Assembly: GCA_019359115.1 (NCBI GenBank)
Contig: JAHHHW010000154.1
Location: forward strand, 44,999 to 108,998
Reading direction: 5' to 3'
Length of the DNA stretch: 64,000 nt
Origin: Pelatocladus maniniholoensis HA4357-MV3
GTDB lineage: Bacteria > Cyanobacteriota > Cyanobacteriia > Cyanobacteriales > Nostocaceae
Shown here: positions 1 through 8,903 of the stretch, piece after piece
Position numbering within the stretch: the stretch's first letter is position 1
Layout: each line of letters starts with the position of its first letter
The notes under the pieces: generated by a model
What the model was told of the DNA's origin: nothing
Databases searched by the model: none
The model's input: the letters and a program-made list of their open reading frames with translations, nothing else
Translations under genes and position numbers: made by a program

Positions 1-1372
1 TTTGTGAATCTGCCAATTGAGTTTCGAGTTCCAACTCGCGATCGCGCAATTCTCCAGCTTTGTCAAAATCTTGCGTTCTGACGGCTTCGTCTTTAATTTT
101 AATAACAGCAGTCAATTGGCGCTTGATTTCGCGATTCGCACAAACCATCGAACTCCGCAGACGCACACGGCTACCAGCTTCATCAATCAAATCGATAGCT
201 TTATCTGGTAAGAAGCGATCGCTAATATAACGATCAGATAAATTAGCGGCTGCAACCAATGCTTGGTCAGTAATTTCCACTCTATGGTGTTGTTCGTAAA
301 CTGAACGCAAGCCTTGGAGAATCTCAATTGTGTCTTCTACCGAAGGTTCACCAACCATAATCGGTTGGAAACGACGCTCTAGTGCAGCATCACGTTCGAT
401 ATGCTGACGATACTCATCAAGGGTAGTTGCACCAATGCACTGGAGTTCACCCCTGGCTAATGCGGGTTTGAGTATATTAGCAGCATCCATGCCACCTTCT
501 ATACCACCAGCACCAACGAGGGTGTGAATTTCATCGATCACCAGGACGATATTACCCACAGTGCGGATTTCGTCCATGATTTTCTTCAAGCGTTCTTCAA
601 AATCGCCACGGAAGCGAGTACCTGCTACGACTGACCCCATATCAAGACTGATAACTTGCTTGTCTTGCAAAATATCGGGGACATCTTGGTTGTGAATGCG
701 TTGTGCTAAACCTTCAGCGATTGCAGTTTTACCAACTCCCGGTTCACCGATCAATACGGGGTTGTTTTTCGTGCGACGACCAAGAATCTGGATAGCACGC
801 TCAATTTCTTTATCACGACCAACTACAGGGTCGAGCTTACCTTCTTGTGCTAATTTGGTCAGATTTCTCCCAAATTCTTCTAAACTTAAATTTTGTGTTC
901 GTCTAGGACTGCTACTAGCACCTACAGTCGTCGGTGTGACTTCACCTAATATACGAATAACTGTGCTGCGGATATTGTTGAGGTCAACCCCCAAATTTTG
1001 TAGTACCTTGGCAGCAACTCCTTCCCCTGCCTCAGTTAATCCTAACAGTAAGTGTTCAGTACCAATATAGTTATGTCCTAAACCACGAGCTTCTTTAAAT
1101 GATTGCTCGAATAAAGTTTTTACTTTCGGAGTAAAAGGAATTTCTGGTGGTAAATAGCCAGAACCCCGACCAATAATTCTTTCGACTTCGCGACGTGCTT
1201 CTTTGAGAGTAACGCCCAATTCAGTCAGCACTTTGGCAGCAACCCCATTTCCTTCTCCCAGCAAACCCAGGAGAATTTGTTCAGTTCCTACGAAGTTGTG
1301 ACCCAGTCTTCTGGCTTCCTCCTGAGCGAGCATAACTACTTTAATAGCTTCGGAAGTGAAATGTTCAAACAT
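1..1372 (-). CDS. clpC: ATP-dependent Clp protease ATP-binding subunit ClpC (5' part; gene runs off the window start)
   Basis: Translation of the minus strand from the ATG at 1372 begins [20 protein letters not shown], the canonical ClpC start. Two Clp-N repeats ([13 protein letters not shown] and [13 protein letters not shown]) come first, then the AAA1 module with Walker [14 protein letters not shown] and Walker B-type [15 protein letters not shown]. The beginning of the middle (UVR/coiled-coil) region lies near position 1. About 457 codons are present; the second AAA domain and C-terminus lie outside the window. ClpC is the HSP100 chaperone that unfolds substrates for the ClpP/ClpR protease and is essential in cyanobacteria. 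The upstream 280 bp holds no other gene, so it probably has its own promoter. The frame is intact throughout the visible part. Confidence 0.97.
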   Translation of the reverse strand, partial: MFEHFTSEAIKVVMLAQEEARRLGHNFVGTEQILLGLLGEGNGVAAKVLTELGVTLKEARREVERIIGRGSGYLPPEIPFTPKVKTLFEQSFKEARGLGHNYIGTEHLLLGLTEAGEGVAAKVLQNLGVDLNNIRSTVIRILGEVTPTTVGASSSPRRTQNLSLEEFGRNLTKLAQEGKLDPVVGRDKEIERAIQILGRRTKNNPVLIGEPGVGKTAIAEGLAQRIHNQDVPDILQDKQVISLDMGSVVAGTRFRGDFEERLKKIMDEIRTVGNIVLVIDEIHTLVGAGGIEGGMDAANILKPALARGELQCIGATTLDEYRQHIERDAALERRFQPIMVGEPSVEDTIEILQGLRSVYEQHHRVEITDQALVAAANLSDRYISDRFLPDKAIDLIDEAGSRVRLRSSMVCANREIKRQLTAVIKIKDEAVRTQDFDKAGELRDRELELETQLADSQ

Positions 1373-1534
1373 AGCGGGTTTTGCTCCCTTGCTGCTTGGG
1401 CTTTGGGTAGAATCAATTTCACCCTCACCTGAACTTGTTGTCTACTTTTCTTAAAGACAATGTATCTTTATTTTAAGTTTAACGGCAGTGAGGAGAGCCG
1501 TAAGATTTTAGGTAGGGTAGCCGTCTTTTTGGGG

Positions 1535-1640
1535 ATAGGGGATTGGGGATAGCGGATTAGGGATTGGGGATTGGGGACAAGGGGGAATTATTTACCAAGT
1601 CTCTTCCCAATGACCAATGACGAATGACCAATGACAACTA
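1535..1640. repeat. Short tandem repeat tract between clpC and the DUF3288 gene
   Basis: The tract starts with degenerate GGGGATTGG-type units and ends with CAATGAC-type heptamers. Bases 1573-1621 are an exact reverse complement of bases 3544-3592, giving a 49-bp inverted repeat pair that flanks the DUF3288 and MCE genes. The repeat ends about 15 bp before the DUF3288 start codon. Such heptanucleotide repeats are characteristic of heterocystous cyanobacteria. Confidence 0.85.
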
Positions 1641-1652
1641 AAGTAAATATTT

Positions 1653-1934
1653 ATGAACAAAGATCAACAACATCCTTTATATAATCGCGATCGCTCGATT
1701 GTGGAAAGTTTACTAGCTGGTGAGGCGACAGAGTACAATTTGGCAGAATTAGCTAGATTGCGAATTCGTTATAACGGCTTTCCCGGTGCAAGAGACATTC
1801 AAAGCGACTTGGATAAAATACTACAACAGTGGGGTCTCACTGAAGCAAAGCTATTTGACAAAACTCGCGCTATTCACGCTGTTGGTGGAATTTATCAAAG
1901 TCGCTCTAAAAAAGATGAGCAAGATTGGAATTAG
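1653..1934 (+). CDS. DUF3288 family protein
   Basis: This 93-residue soluble protein has the recognisable DUF3288 pattern: QQHPLYNRDRSIV near the N-terminus, NLAELARLRIRYNGFPGARD in the middle and RAIHAVGGIYQSR near the end. The family is essentially cyanobacterial and has no established function. It has no signal peptide or membrane segment, and its length equals that usual for the family as I remember it. The ATG at 1653 directly follows a tract of CAATGAC repeats and has only a weak AAAG-like ribosome site. The next gene downstream is on the opposite strand and its stop is 39 bp away, so this is a single-gene unit convergent with the MCE gene. Family assignment rests on sequence memory; function is unknown. 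Confidence 0.82.
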   Translation: MNKDQQHPLYNRDRSIVESLLAGEATEYNLAELARLRIRYNGFPGARDIQSDLDKILQQWGLTEAKLFDKTRAIHAVGGIYQSRSKKDEQDWN

Positions 1935-1972
1935 TCATTGGGGAGTGGGGACTTGGGTATTAACATTTACAT

Positions 1973-3466
1973 TTATTGTCCCTCGTGTTCCCCATATCTT
2001 CCTTCTCCTCTTTCTCCTCCTTGCCCCCGATCTCCGATCCCTGACCCCCTATTTTTACTATATTCACGTAATTTATGCAATAGTTTTTCTTGAGATTCTG
2101 AGGTACTAAACTCAATTGCTGTTGGTTGAATTTCTTTGCTTGCACTCATCAGTGTTGTGGGTGAAAGATTAAACTCAATATTTGGTTGATTTTTGTTTTT
2201 GTGCTGATTTTTGTTTGTTGTTAATGTTGTTGCTTTGGGATTTTTTACGGCTGTTTTGACTGCATCGAGTGTAGATGCAACTTCAATTTGTTGCTCTATT
2301 TGTTGAGTGGAAGACAGTAATTTACCTAAACCATTTACTAGCTGCTTGACATTTTCTCGAAAAGCTGGATCACCAGTCAATTCATCTAAATCAGATGTGA
2401 TTTTTTCGACGTTTTCAAATGTTACTCTGGCAGAATCTAGAGTTTGTTGCAGCACCAAAATATTATTAGGATTGTTAAGCGCTTGGCTAGCATCCCGCAA
2501 ATTAGCTGAGGCTTGTGCTGCATTTGCAGATAGTGTTTCTAAATTTTGAACTAACTCTCCTTGCGTCAAGCGATTGAGAGTTGGTGATAAGCTACTAACT
2601 GTAGTTCTGAGTTCCGTTGTAGTTGCAGTAATATTATTTAAAGTGCCAACCAGTGAAGAACGATTACTTGTGAGCAGGGTATCCAGATTTTTGATCAGTT
2701 GACTTGCTTGATTTGCTGTGAGGCTGAGATCCTTTGCTGTGGTACTAAAGGCACTAGCTGTATCACTAAATTGACTAGTTGTTTTAGTAGCAGATGCGGT
2801 GATTTTATCGGCTGCATTTGCCACTGAATTTGTAGCAGTTGACAAACCACTTAGTTGTTTTTGCGTACTTTTTGTCAAGTTGGAAAGATCGCGGCTAAGA
2901 ACAACTACTTGACCAGCTGCTTTTGAAGCATTTACTAATGTATTGTTGAGATTATCGTAGATTTGAGGCTGAGTATAAAGATTGGCAAAAACAGTACTAC
3001 TACGAATTAACTCATCCAAACTAATACCAATTTGACCTTTTAACCGTGAACCATTACAAACGATGAGACTCGGATCGCAATCTTTATCTAATGGTTTAGC
3101 AATCGTACCACTTGGTAATGGTGATTTAGGTGTAATGTCAATAATGCTTTCGTTAATCAGACCGGATTGATTAGCTTCTACTTTGACATCACGGGGGATA
3201 ATCAGGTTAGGATTGGCAATTTCGATTTCTACTTCTACATTGTTCGGTCTTGGTCGGATTGAAGAAATATTGCCGACTTTGACGCCACGAAAGCGAACAA
3301 CAGCTCCTTTTTGCATCCCACCAGCATTAGCAAATTCAACAAAAGCTTTGTATGAACTCGCAGCAGCAGTAAATCTTGTTAACCAGAGGATAATTATTCC
3401 AAACACACCCACTCCAACGAGGAGTAGTAAACCCACAGAACCTTCTCGAAAAGTGCGCGATCGCAT
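1973..3466 (-). CDS. MlaD/MCE family lipid-transport substrate-binding protein
   Basis: This 497-residue protein has one N-terminal membrane anchor (residues 11-29), then a single MCE/MlaD domain (about 38-115, with GAVVRFRGVKVGNISSI) and a long Ser/Thr/Ala-rich helical region (about 180-390). MCE proteins form hexameric rings that pass lipids between membranes with an MlaFE-type ABC transporter. The ATPase lies just upstream (3645-4433) and probably belongs to the same system. No MlaE permease is present nearby. The start codon lies in a HIP1 site (ATGCGATCGC). The last 25 or so residues (RGSGIGDRGQGGERGEG and onward) are low complexity and encoded by the GGGGATTGG-type repeat tract at 1975-2050, so the native C-terminus probably ended near residue 470. 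Confidence 0.9.
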   Translation of the reverse strand: MRSRTFREGSVGLLLLVGVGVFGIIILWLTRFTAAASSYKAFVEFANAGGMQKGAVVRFRGVKVGNISSIRPRPNNVEVEIEIANPNLIIPRDVKVEANQSGLINESIIDITPKSPLPSGTIAKPLDKDCDPSLIVCNGSRLKGQIGISLDELIRSSTVFANLYTQPQIYDNLNNTLVNASKAAGQVVVLSRDLSNLTKSTQKQLSGLSTATNSVANAADKITASATKTTSQFSDTASAFSTTAKDLSLTANQASQLIKNLDTLLTSNRSSLVGTLNNITATTTELRTTVSSLSPTLNRLTQGELVQNLETLSANAAQASANLRDASQALNNPNNILVLQQTLDSARVTFENVEKITSDLDELTGDPAFRENVKQLVNGLGKLLSSTQQIEQQIEVASTLDAVKTAVKNPKATTLTTNKNQHKNKNQPNIEFNLSPTTLMSASKEIQPTAIEFSTSESQEKLLHKLREYSKNRGSGIGDRGQGGERGEGRYGEHEGQ

Positions 3467-3529
3467 TTTTTATCCTCCTTCTCAGATTTTTAGATTTTAG
3501 ATTAGGTTGTGGTTTGTTGGTTGTTATTA

Positions 3530-3640
3530 GTCATTAGTCATTGGTCATTGGTCATTGGGAAGAGACTTGGTAAATAATTCCCCCTTGTCCCCCTTGTCCC
3601 CCATGTCCCCCATGTCCCCCATGTCCTCCTTGTCCCCGCT
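3530..3640. repeat. Short tandem repeats between the MCE and ABC ATPase genes
   Basis: CATTGGT heptamers run from about 3535. They are followed by an exact inverted copy (3544-3592) of the block at 1573-1621, then by repeats of a CCCCATGTC-like nonamer at 3597-3635. The tract separates the MCE gene from its ATPase and ends just before the ATPase stop codon. Confidence 0.85.
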
Positions 3641-3644
3641 CCTC

Positions 3645-4433
3645 TCATCCTGCGACTTGAATTGGTCCAGATATACTTCCACTCATAAATTGTCTGATTA
3701 AAGGATTATCTGTGTGGTCTAGTTCACTGACTGTACCTTGCCACTGTACTGTACCGTGATAGAGAAATATTAGCCTATCTGCTGTTCTGCGGATGGTGCT
3801 TTCTTGGTGAGTGACAATTGCGTAGGTGCTACAGACTCCTTGTGTTGATCGCAATTGTCGGATTAAATCTTCGATTACTGTTGAGGCGATGGGGTCGAGT
3901 CCAGCCGTGGGTTCATCGTATAGTAAAACCTCTGGTCCTTCTTTGGTATTTTCCGGGTTAGACATAATTGCACGAGCAAAACTTACCCGTTTTCGCATCC
4001 CTCCAGATAGTTCCGCAGGATAGCGATCGCTTATTCCTGGTAAACCCACCATCTCTAATTTTTCCTCAACTAGTTCATGAACGCGCGATCGCGGCAATTT
4101 TGAGTTTTGATAGAGAAAGAACCCAACATTTTCATCTACTGTTAGTGAATCAAATAATGCCGCCTGTTGAAACACCATACCAATACCTACTGGATCGGCT
4201 GCATCTTCAATCAATCCTTCTCGGCGCACACCTTGCACAATAATTTCTCCAGCATCAGGAGCAATTAAACCCGCAATTATACGTAGAATTGTTGATTTAC
4301 CAGTACCACTAGGCCCAATTACTCCTAATGCTTCTCCCCGATAGATCCTCAAATCCACGTTATCTAATACTTTATTATCACCAAAGGATTTAGAAATACC
4401 TTTTAGTTCGATTAATGGTTCGTCATTAGTCAT
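3645..4433 (-). CDS. MlaF-like ABC transporter ATP-binding protein (lipid transport)
   Basis: This 262-residue ABC ATPase has Walker A GPSGTGKST (40-48), Q-loop FQQ, signature LSGGMRKR (142-149) and Walker B VLLYDEPTAGLDP (169-181). The LSGGMRKRV signature and the C-terminal THQESTIRRTADR region match the MlaF/Ttg2A family that powers MCE-dependent lipid transport. It lies 178 bp upstream of the MCE gene on the same strand, and the two probably work together at the envelope. The ATG start (MTNDEPLIEL) is embedded in a CATTGGTCA heptamer repeat, so the first four codons are repeat-derived. The partner permease must be encoded elsewhere. Confidence 0.92.
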   Translation of the reverse strand: MTNDEPLIELKGISKSFGDNKVLDNVDLRIYRGEALGVIGPSGTGKSTILRIIAGLIAPDAGEIIVQGVRREGLIEDAADPVGIGMVFQQAALFDSLTVDENVGFFLYQNSKLPRSRVHELVEEKLEMVGLPGISDRYPAELSGGMRKRVSFARAIMSNPENTKEGPEVLLYDEPTAGLDPIASTVIEDLIRQLRSTQGVCSTYAIVTHQESTIRRTADRLIFLYHGTVQWQGTVSELDHTDNPLIRQFMSGSISGPIQVAG

Positions 4434-4502
4434 TGGTCAATAATCAAGGGTGATTGGTCATTTGTTATTAGTATTAGACAAGAGACAAAGGACAAATGAC
4501 AA

Positions 4503-6011
4503 ATGACAAAAGACAAATATGATGTCATCGTCATAGGTAGCGGTATTGGTGGGTTGTGTGCTGCGGCCTTACTTGCGCGTTATGGTAAACGCGTCATTGT
4601 CTGCGAAAGTCACACACTTGCTGGTGGTGCTGCTCATAATTTTAGACGTCGGGGATTTGAGTTTGATTCTGGCCCTTCATTTTACTGTGGTTTAACCGAC
4701 ATCCAGAGTTTGAATCCTCTCAAACAAGTTCTAGATGCAATTGGCGAATCTGTTGCAGCCATACGCTATGACCCATTAGGACATTACCATTTTCCCGAAG
4801 GGACTTTGGCAGTTTATAGTGATGGCGATCGCTATCGTGATGAAGTAGCTAAAATTACTCCTGTCGGTGCAAAGGAATTAGAAAATTTTGAACGCCGCCT
4901 CTTGCCTTTGTATGATGCGATGAAGGGTATTCCGACTCTGGCGCTCAGAGCAGATTGGCAATTACTTCCTCTGCTGCTGGGGCGTTATTTATCATCTATG
5001 TTAAAAATGTTACCCAATCTCTTACTTGTTCAGGCTTCTGTGGGTAGCGTGATGGATGCTACTGTCAGAGATCCTTGGGTCAGACGATTGATTGACCTGG
5101 AATGTTTTTTATTATCAGGTTTAAAAGCACACGGGACAATTGCACCAGAAGTAGCTTTTATGTTGGGTGAACGTACTCGTGCTGGTGTTGAGTATCCTGT
5201 GGGTGGAAGTGGGGCGATTGTCAATGCTTTAGTGCGGGGGCTAGAACGGTGGGGTGGTAAGTTGCTGTTGGGGTGTCATGTCGAGCAAATTTTGGTGGAA
5301 GCAGGAAAAGTTGTAGGTGTACGGTTGCGATCGCAATCTATCCTGCAAGCACCTATAGTAATTTCTAATGCCAGTATTTGGGATACCTATACTCAATTAT
5401 TAGATTCTGATGACTTACCCCCATCTGATCGCCGAGCAGCTTTGGCTACACCCACAGTCGAAAGTTTTATGCATTTACATTTAGGGATTCGTGCCGATGG
5501 TTTAGAAAATTTAACGGGACATCATGTAGTAGTTCACGACGCCAATAAAGATATCATCACACCAGGGAATACTTGCATGATATCAATTCCTAGCGTTTGG
5601 GATGCAAAACTTGCGCCTGAAGGACACCATGTAGTCCATGCTTACACCCTAGAGCCTCATACCGGATGGGAACGCAACGATGGGTATGAACACAAGAAAC
5701 AGGAAAAAGCAGAAACTTTGTATCGCGCCTTAGAGAAAATTATCCCAGATATTAAGGAGCGTGTGGTTTTAGAACTGATTGGTACGCCTCTAACTCATGG
5801 TTATTATTTACGAAGATATCAGGGAACCTACGGTCCTGCGATCGCAGCAGGTAAGGGTATGTTTCCGGGAACCCACACACCCATACAGGGTTTGTATCGT
5901 GTAGGTGATAGTACTATGCCAGGAATTGGTGTACCTGCGGTAGCAGCGTCTGGGATTTTATGCGCGAATACGTTGGTGGGAGTAAAGCAAATGCAAAAAT
6001 TGTTGGGATGA
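4503..6011 (+). CDS. FAD-dependent oxidoreductase of the phytoene desaturase/carotenoid isomerase (CrtI/CrtISO) superfamily
   Basis: This 502-residue protein opens with a Rossmann dinucleotide motif (VIVIGSGIGGLCAAALLARYG, GxGxxG at 12-17). The C-terminal FAD-binding motif LYRVGDSTMPGIGVPAVAAS is typical of CrtI, CrtISO and retinol-saturase-like enzymes. The length fits the family. The substrate cannot be read from the sequence: it is not clearly CrtH, and a carotenoid or other polyene is an inference. The start ATG sits in a run of ACAAATG repeats (4485-4506) and no clear Shine-Dalgarno site is visible. The MlaF-like ATPase gene starts 69 bp away on the opposite strand, so the two are divergent from one repeat-filled spacer. 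Confidence 0.85.
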   Translation: MTKDKYDVIVIGSGIGGLCAAALLARYGKRVIVCESHTLAGGAAHNFRRRGFEFDSGPSFYCGLTDIQSLNPLKQVLDAIGESVAAIRYDPLGHYHFPEGTLAVYSDGDRYRDEVAKITPVGAKELENFERRLLPLYDAMKGIPTLALRADWQLLPLLLGRYLSSMLKMLPNLLLVQASVGSVMDATVRDPWVRRLIDLECFLLSGLKAHGTIAPEVAFMLGERTRAGVEYPVGGSGAIVNALVRGLERWGGKLLLGCHVEQILVEAGKVVGVRLRSQSILQAPIVISNASIWDTYTQLLDSDDLPPSDRRAALATPTVESFMHLHLGIRADGLENLTGHHVVVHDANKDIITPGNTCMISIPSVWDAKLAPEGHHVVHAYTLEPHTGWERNDGYEHKKQEKAETLYRALEKIIPDIKERVVLELIGTPLTHGYYLRRYQGTYGPAIAAGKGMFPGTHTPIQGLYRVGDSTMPGIGVPAVAASGILCANTLVGVKQMQKLLG

Positions 6012-6181
6012 TAATCATACTGAGGGGAAGGGGAAGCCGATGGCAGCCTCTTCCCCTTCCTCTTATAGAGTTATTAGTTGTCAGTGAACAATTATCAGGT
6101 GAAATCATAAGACAATTTTGGGAGTTATGCCAAAATCGTTATAGATTGCCTATCCTGGAAGCATATGGCAAGGAAAGTGGC

Positions 6182-7111
6182 ATGACCAGTCAGACAACTA
6201 GTTTAAAAACTTTGAAAATCGCTGTAGTTGGAGATGTTCACGATCAATGGGAAGTGGAGGATGGGAATGCACTCAAGCATCTTGGTGTTGACTTAGTGCT
6301 GTTTGTCGGAGATTTTGGTAATGAGTCGGTAGAAGTGGTCAGAGCGATCGCATCCCTTGATATTCCCAAGGCAGCAGTGATGGGAAACCACGATGCATGG
6401 TACACTGCCACAGAATGGGGACGAAAAAAGTGTCCCTACGACCGTTCTAAAGAAGATTGGGTACAGGAACAGCTAAATTTATTAGGTGAAGCCCATGTTG
6501 GTTATAGGAAACTAGATATTCCTGCTTTTAACTTGACAGTGGTGGGGGGACGCCCCTTTACTTGGGGTGGGCCGGAGTGGCGATTTGCTGACATCTGCAA
6601 AGAACGCTATGGTGTCACCGATCTCGATGAGTCCGCCGTCAGGATTTTTGCAGCAGTCAAAAAGGCTGCTTATGAGACAATTATTTTTTTAGGTCACAAT
6701 GGACCTTCTGGGTTAGGCGATCGCCCAGAAGACCCCTGTGGTAAAGATTGGCACCCTATCGGCGGTGATTTTGGCGATCCTGATTTAGCTGAGGCGATAT
6801 CTCTAACTCTCACTGCTGGTAAAATGGTTCCTCTGGTGACATTTGGTCATATGCACCAGACGTTACGACACACGAAGAAAGTGTTGCGAAAGCGCGTGTT
6901 TACCAGTCCAGAGGGGACAGTTTACTTAAATGCGGCAAGTGTACCGAGAATTGTGGATAGTGATGGTCAAAAACTGCGGAATTTTTCGATTGTGCTGCTA
7001 GAAGATGGAGTAGTTTCCCAAGCCTCTAGTATCTGGGTTGCTAATGGCTATAAAGTAGCTTCTGAGGAAATTTTGTATGAAAAATCCCGTTCAGTAGTGC
7101 AAACTGCATGA
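6182..7111 (+). CDS. TIGR04168 family metallophosphoesterase
   Basis: A calcineurin-like phosphoesterase of 309 residues. The metal-binding motifs are in order: GDVHD (17-21), GDFGN (43-47), GNHD (68-71), GHNGPSG, and GHMH near the C-terminus. The overall pattern matches the cyanobacterial/plant TIGR04168 family, whose substrate is not established. The frame is open back to 5960, but that stretch crosses the end of the preceding gene. The ATG at 6182 is preceded by AAGGAAA and places the GDVHD strand at the family-typical position, so I chose it. The gene is followed by a stem-loop terminator and a tRNA gene. Confidence 0.85.
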   Translation: MTSQTTSLKTLKIAVVGDVHDQWEVEDGNALKHLGVDLVLFVGDFGNESVEVVRAIASLDIPKAAVMGNHDAWYTATEWGRKKCPYDRSKEDWVQEQLNLLGEAHVGYRKLDIPAFNLTVVGGRPFTWGGPEWRFADICKERYGVTDLDESAVRIFAAVKKAAYETIIFLGHNGPSGLGDRPEDPCGKDWHPIGGDFGDPDLAEAISLTLTAGKMVPLVTFGHMHQTLRHTKKVLRKRVFTSPEGTVYLNAASVPRIVDSDGQKLRNFSIVLLEDGVVSQASSIWVANGYKVASEEILYEKSRSVVQTA

Positions 7112-7154
7112 ATTTGAGTTATGATTACTTACTGGTCAGCTTTTTTAGCTGACG

Positions 7155-7184
7155 GCTGACGAATAGAGTTCGGCAGCTTTTTTT
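7155..7184 (+). terminator. Rho-independent terminator after the phosphoesterase gene
   Basis: GCTGACGAA (7155-7163), loop TAGAG, and TTCGGCAGC (7169-7177) form a nine-position stem with one A-G mismatch, followed by seven T residues directly before the tRNA. An additional stem GTCAGC/GCTGAC lies just upstream (about 7136-7153). Confidence 0.75.
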
Positions 7185-7269
7185 GGAGAGGTGGCAGAGT
7201 GGTCGAATGCGCTCGACTTGAAATCGAGTGATGTGAAAGCATCCGTGGGTTCGAATCCCACCCTCTCCG
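7185..7269 (+). tRNA. tRNA-Ser (anticodon UGA)
   Basis: An 85-nt cloverleaf with a long variable arm typical of class II tRNAs. The acceptor stem is GGAGAGG (7185-7191) with CCTCTCC (7262-7268) and discriminator G. The anticodon stem CTCGA/TCGAG encloses loop CTTGAAA with anticodon TGA. The T-arm is GTGGG TTCGAAT CCCAC. The CCA end is not encoded (GCTTAAC follows). It reads UCA and, by wobble, other UCN serine codons. Confidence 0.97.
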
Positions 7270-7451
7270 CTTAACAATTAAAAATTAAAAGTTGCGAGCT
7301 TGTGCTTATTCTACCCCTGTTTGTCATCAAGAAACTGGCACAATTTGACTATGCGAATTGAGAAACGAAAAGTGCGATCGCAAATGTCTTTTTTCACAAA
7401 TGAAAATTGATTAAAATCAAATACAGTAGGGTAGATGCATTACCACTGTGT

Positions 7452-8162
7452 TTAACGAAAACCCAATATTTCTGAAATCGCCGCGATAATATCGAGATAA
7501 ATACTACCACCTCGTACCGACCGAAACAATTCAAAATTAGCTTTAGGATCACCAAAAAAAGGTCTGAGAGTCCATCCTAGCTGCATACCAACAAAGGCAT
7601 AAAGCAACAACCAGGATCTTAAAATAGTAGTGCGAGTTCCTTTACCAACCTCATCTTGTTGGGAAAGTAACTGCATTCCTTCATAAAGAAATTTAACACC
7701 AAAAGAGCCTGTAATCACAAAAATGAACACATTCAAAAGTTTAAAAAATTGGTAAGAATCGGGAGCTGTGATTAGGAAAAATAGTGTGACTGGAGCCAAA
7801 CTAAAAAGCAGAACACTAATCACAGACATAGCTGTGAGCAAGACTACCAAATGCTGTTGAATAGTACTACGAGAACCAAATAAAACATTAAAAAAGTACA
7901 AAGTTGGTAGACAAATAATTAGCGTTAATAAGTATAAGATTGGCAATTTGATAGCAGCAGATAATGCTTGCATCCAACTATGAGATGCACCAATAATCGC
8001 ACCATAAAGAGCAAAGAAAATTGAACTAGTAATGAGCAGAGAACTAGCTTTGGTTTCTAATCTCGTTCTTTGACGAATTTCTTCTAGAAAAGCTTGGCGA
8101 TCGCGCAATAAGCTAATCTGCACCGCAAAGTATTTTTTTCCCTGAAATTGCCGTATAGTCAT
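7452..8162 (-). CDS. Conserved cyanobacterial multi-pass membrane protein of unknown function
   Basis: The 236-residue product has a charged N-terminus (LLRDRQAFLEEIRQRTRLE) followed by about five hydrophobic segments, near 40-60, 72-92, 105-130, 137-158 and 180-198. It ends with a soluble tail. I recognise the pattern as a conserved cyanobacterial family that databases may label as an actin-binding WH2 domain protein, but that label has no visible support here. The layout resembles small Yip1-like membrane proteins. It is transcribed away from the PAP2 phosphatase's stop (31 bp apart, same strand), so both could be one transcript. No catalytic motif was seen; function unknown. Confidence 0.7.
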   Translation of the reverse strand: MTIRQFQGKKYFAVQISLLRDRQAFLEEIRQRTRLETKASSLLITSSIFFALYGAIIGASHSWMQALSAAIKLPILYLLTLIICLPTLYFFNVLFGSRSTIQQHLVVLLTAMSVISVLLFSLAPVTLFFLITAPDSYQFFKLLNVFIFVITGSFGVKFLYEGMQLLSQQDEVGKGTRTTILRSWLLLYAFVGMQLGWTLRPFFGDPKANFELFRSVRGGSIYLDIIAAISEILGFR

Positions 8163-8193
8163 GCTATCCTCACACTTTTATTGGTTGCTGATT

Positions 8194-8871
8194 TTACTCA
8201 TTTGATGTTGAACGTCTACCCGACTTCCTGTATATTCGCCACGTTTCCAAACTCAGTATACAAGTCATCAACCAGACTACACCCGCCGCGTAACCAGCGA
8301 TCACATCAGTCGGCCAGTGTACGCCAAGATAAAGCCGACTAAAACCAATTGCTATAATTAAGATCATGGTGAATGTAAAAATCCATGCTCGCCAACGACG
8401 ATATCGCTTTGCGATTAAATAGCCAATGAAACCATAAATTACTAATGAAATCATCGCATGACCGCTAGGAAAGCTGTATTGACCGACGTCAACGATACGA
8501 TTCCACAATTGCGGGCGTACTCTACCAAATAACACTTTTATTAAATAATTTAAGCCGATCGCACCAACTGCGGCAATACCCAAAGTAGTTGCTTGCGAAC
8601 GACGGTGAATATAGAGTAATCTGATTGCTATTCCCAAACAAATCAGCAGCAAAAATACTGGTTCACCCAAAAAAGTGATACCCAGCATTACGCGATCGCC
8701 TATGGGTGTATGCATCTGCCGAATTGCTAGTAAAATGCTTTGGTCGAACCTTTGAGTTTCTTGTTCGAGAACTTCGTCGGCGATTTGAGCAAATACCCAC
8801 AACGCTAGGGCTGAAAGTAACAGTCCCATTAACCGAATGCTAAATATTAAGGAAAAAATCCGCGATCGCAT
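8194..8871 (-). CDS. PAP2 superfamily membrane phosphatase
   Basis: This 225-residue integral membrane protein has the three PAP2 active-site motifs: KVLFGRVRP (112-120), PSGH (135-138) and SRLYLGVHWPTD (178-189). The order and spacing are those of bacterial PgpB/undecaprenyl-pyrophosphatase-like and lipid phosphate phosphatases, so it should dephosphorylate a lipid (pyro)phosphate at the outer face of the plasma membrane. The exact lipid is not deducible. The start codon lies inside a HIP1 site (ATGCGATCGC), as for the MCE gene at 3466. It is followed 31 bp later by the unknown membrane protein on the same strand. Confidence 0.9.
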   Translation of the reverse strand: MRSRIFSLIFSIRLMGLLLSALALWVFAQIADEVLEQETQRFDQSILLAIRQMHTPIGDRVMLGITFLGEPVFLLLICLGIAIRLLYIHRRSQATTLGIAAVGAIGLNYLIKVLFGRVRPQLWNRIVDVGQYSFPSGHAMISLVIYGFIGYLIAKRYRRWRAWIFTFTMILIIAIGFSRLYLGVHWPTDVIAGYAAGVVWLMTCILSLETWRIYRKSGRRSTSNE

Positions 8872-8903
8872 CTAGTACCAGTTTTGTTGTATAGTAACTT
8901 TTC

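Noticed and set aside
1786..2109. 107-codon plus-strand frame over the MCE gene end
   Set aside because: It is a shadow frame through repeats, overlapping DUF3288 and the MCE gene.
5960..6181. N-terminal extension of the TIGR04168 phosphoesterase to 5960
   Set aside because: It overlaps the preceding gene and a repeat tract; the ATG at 6182 has a ribosome site and the family-typical N-terminus.
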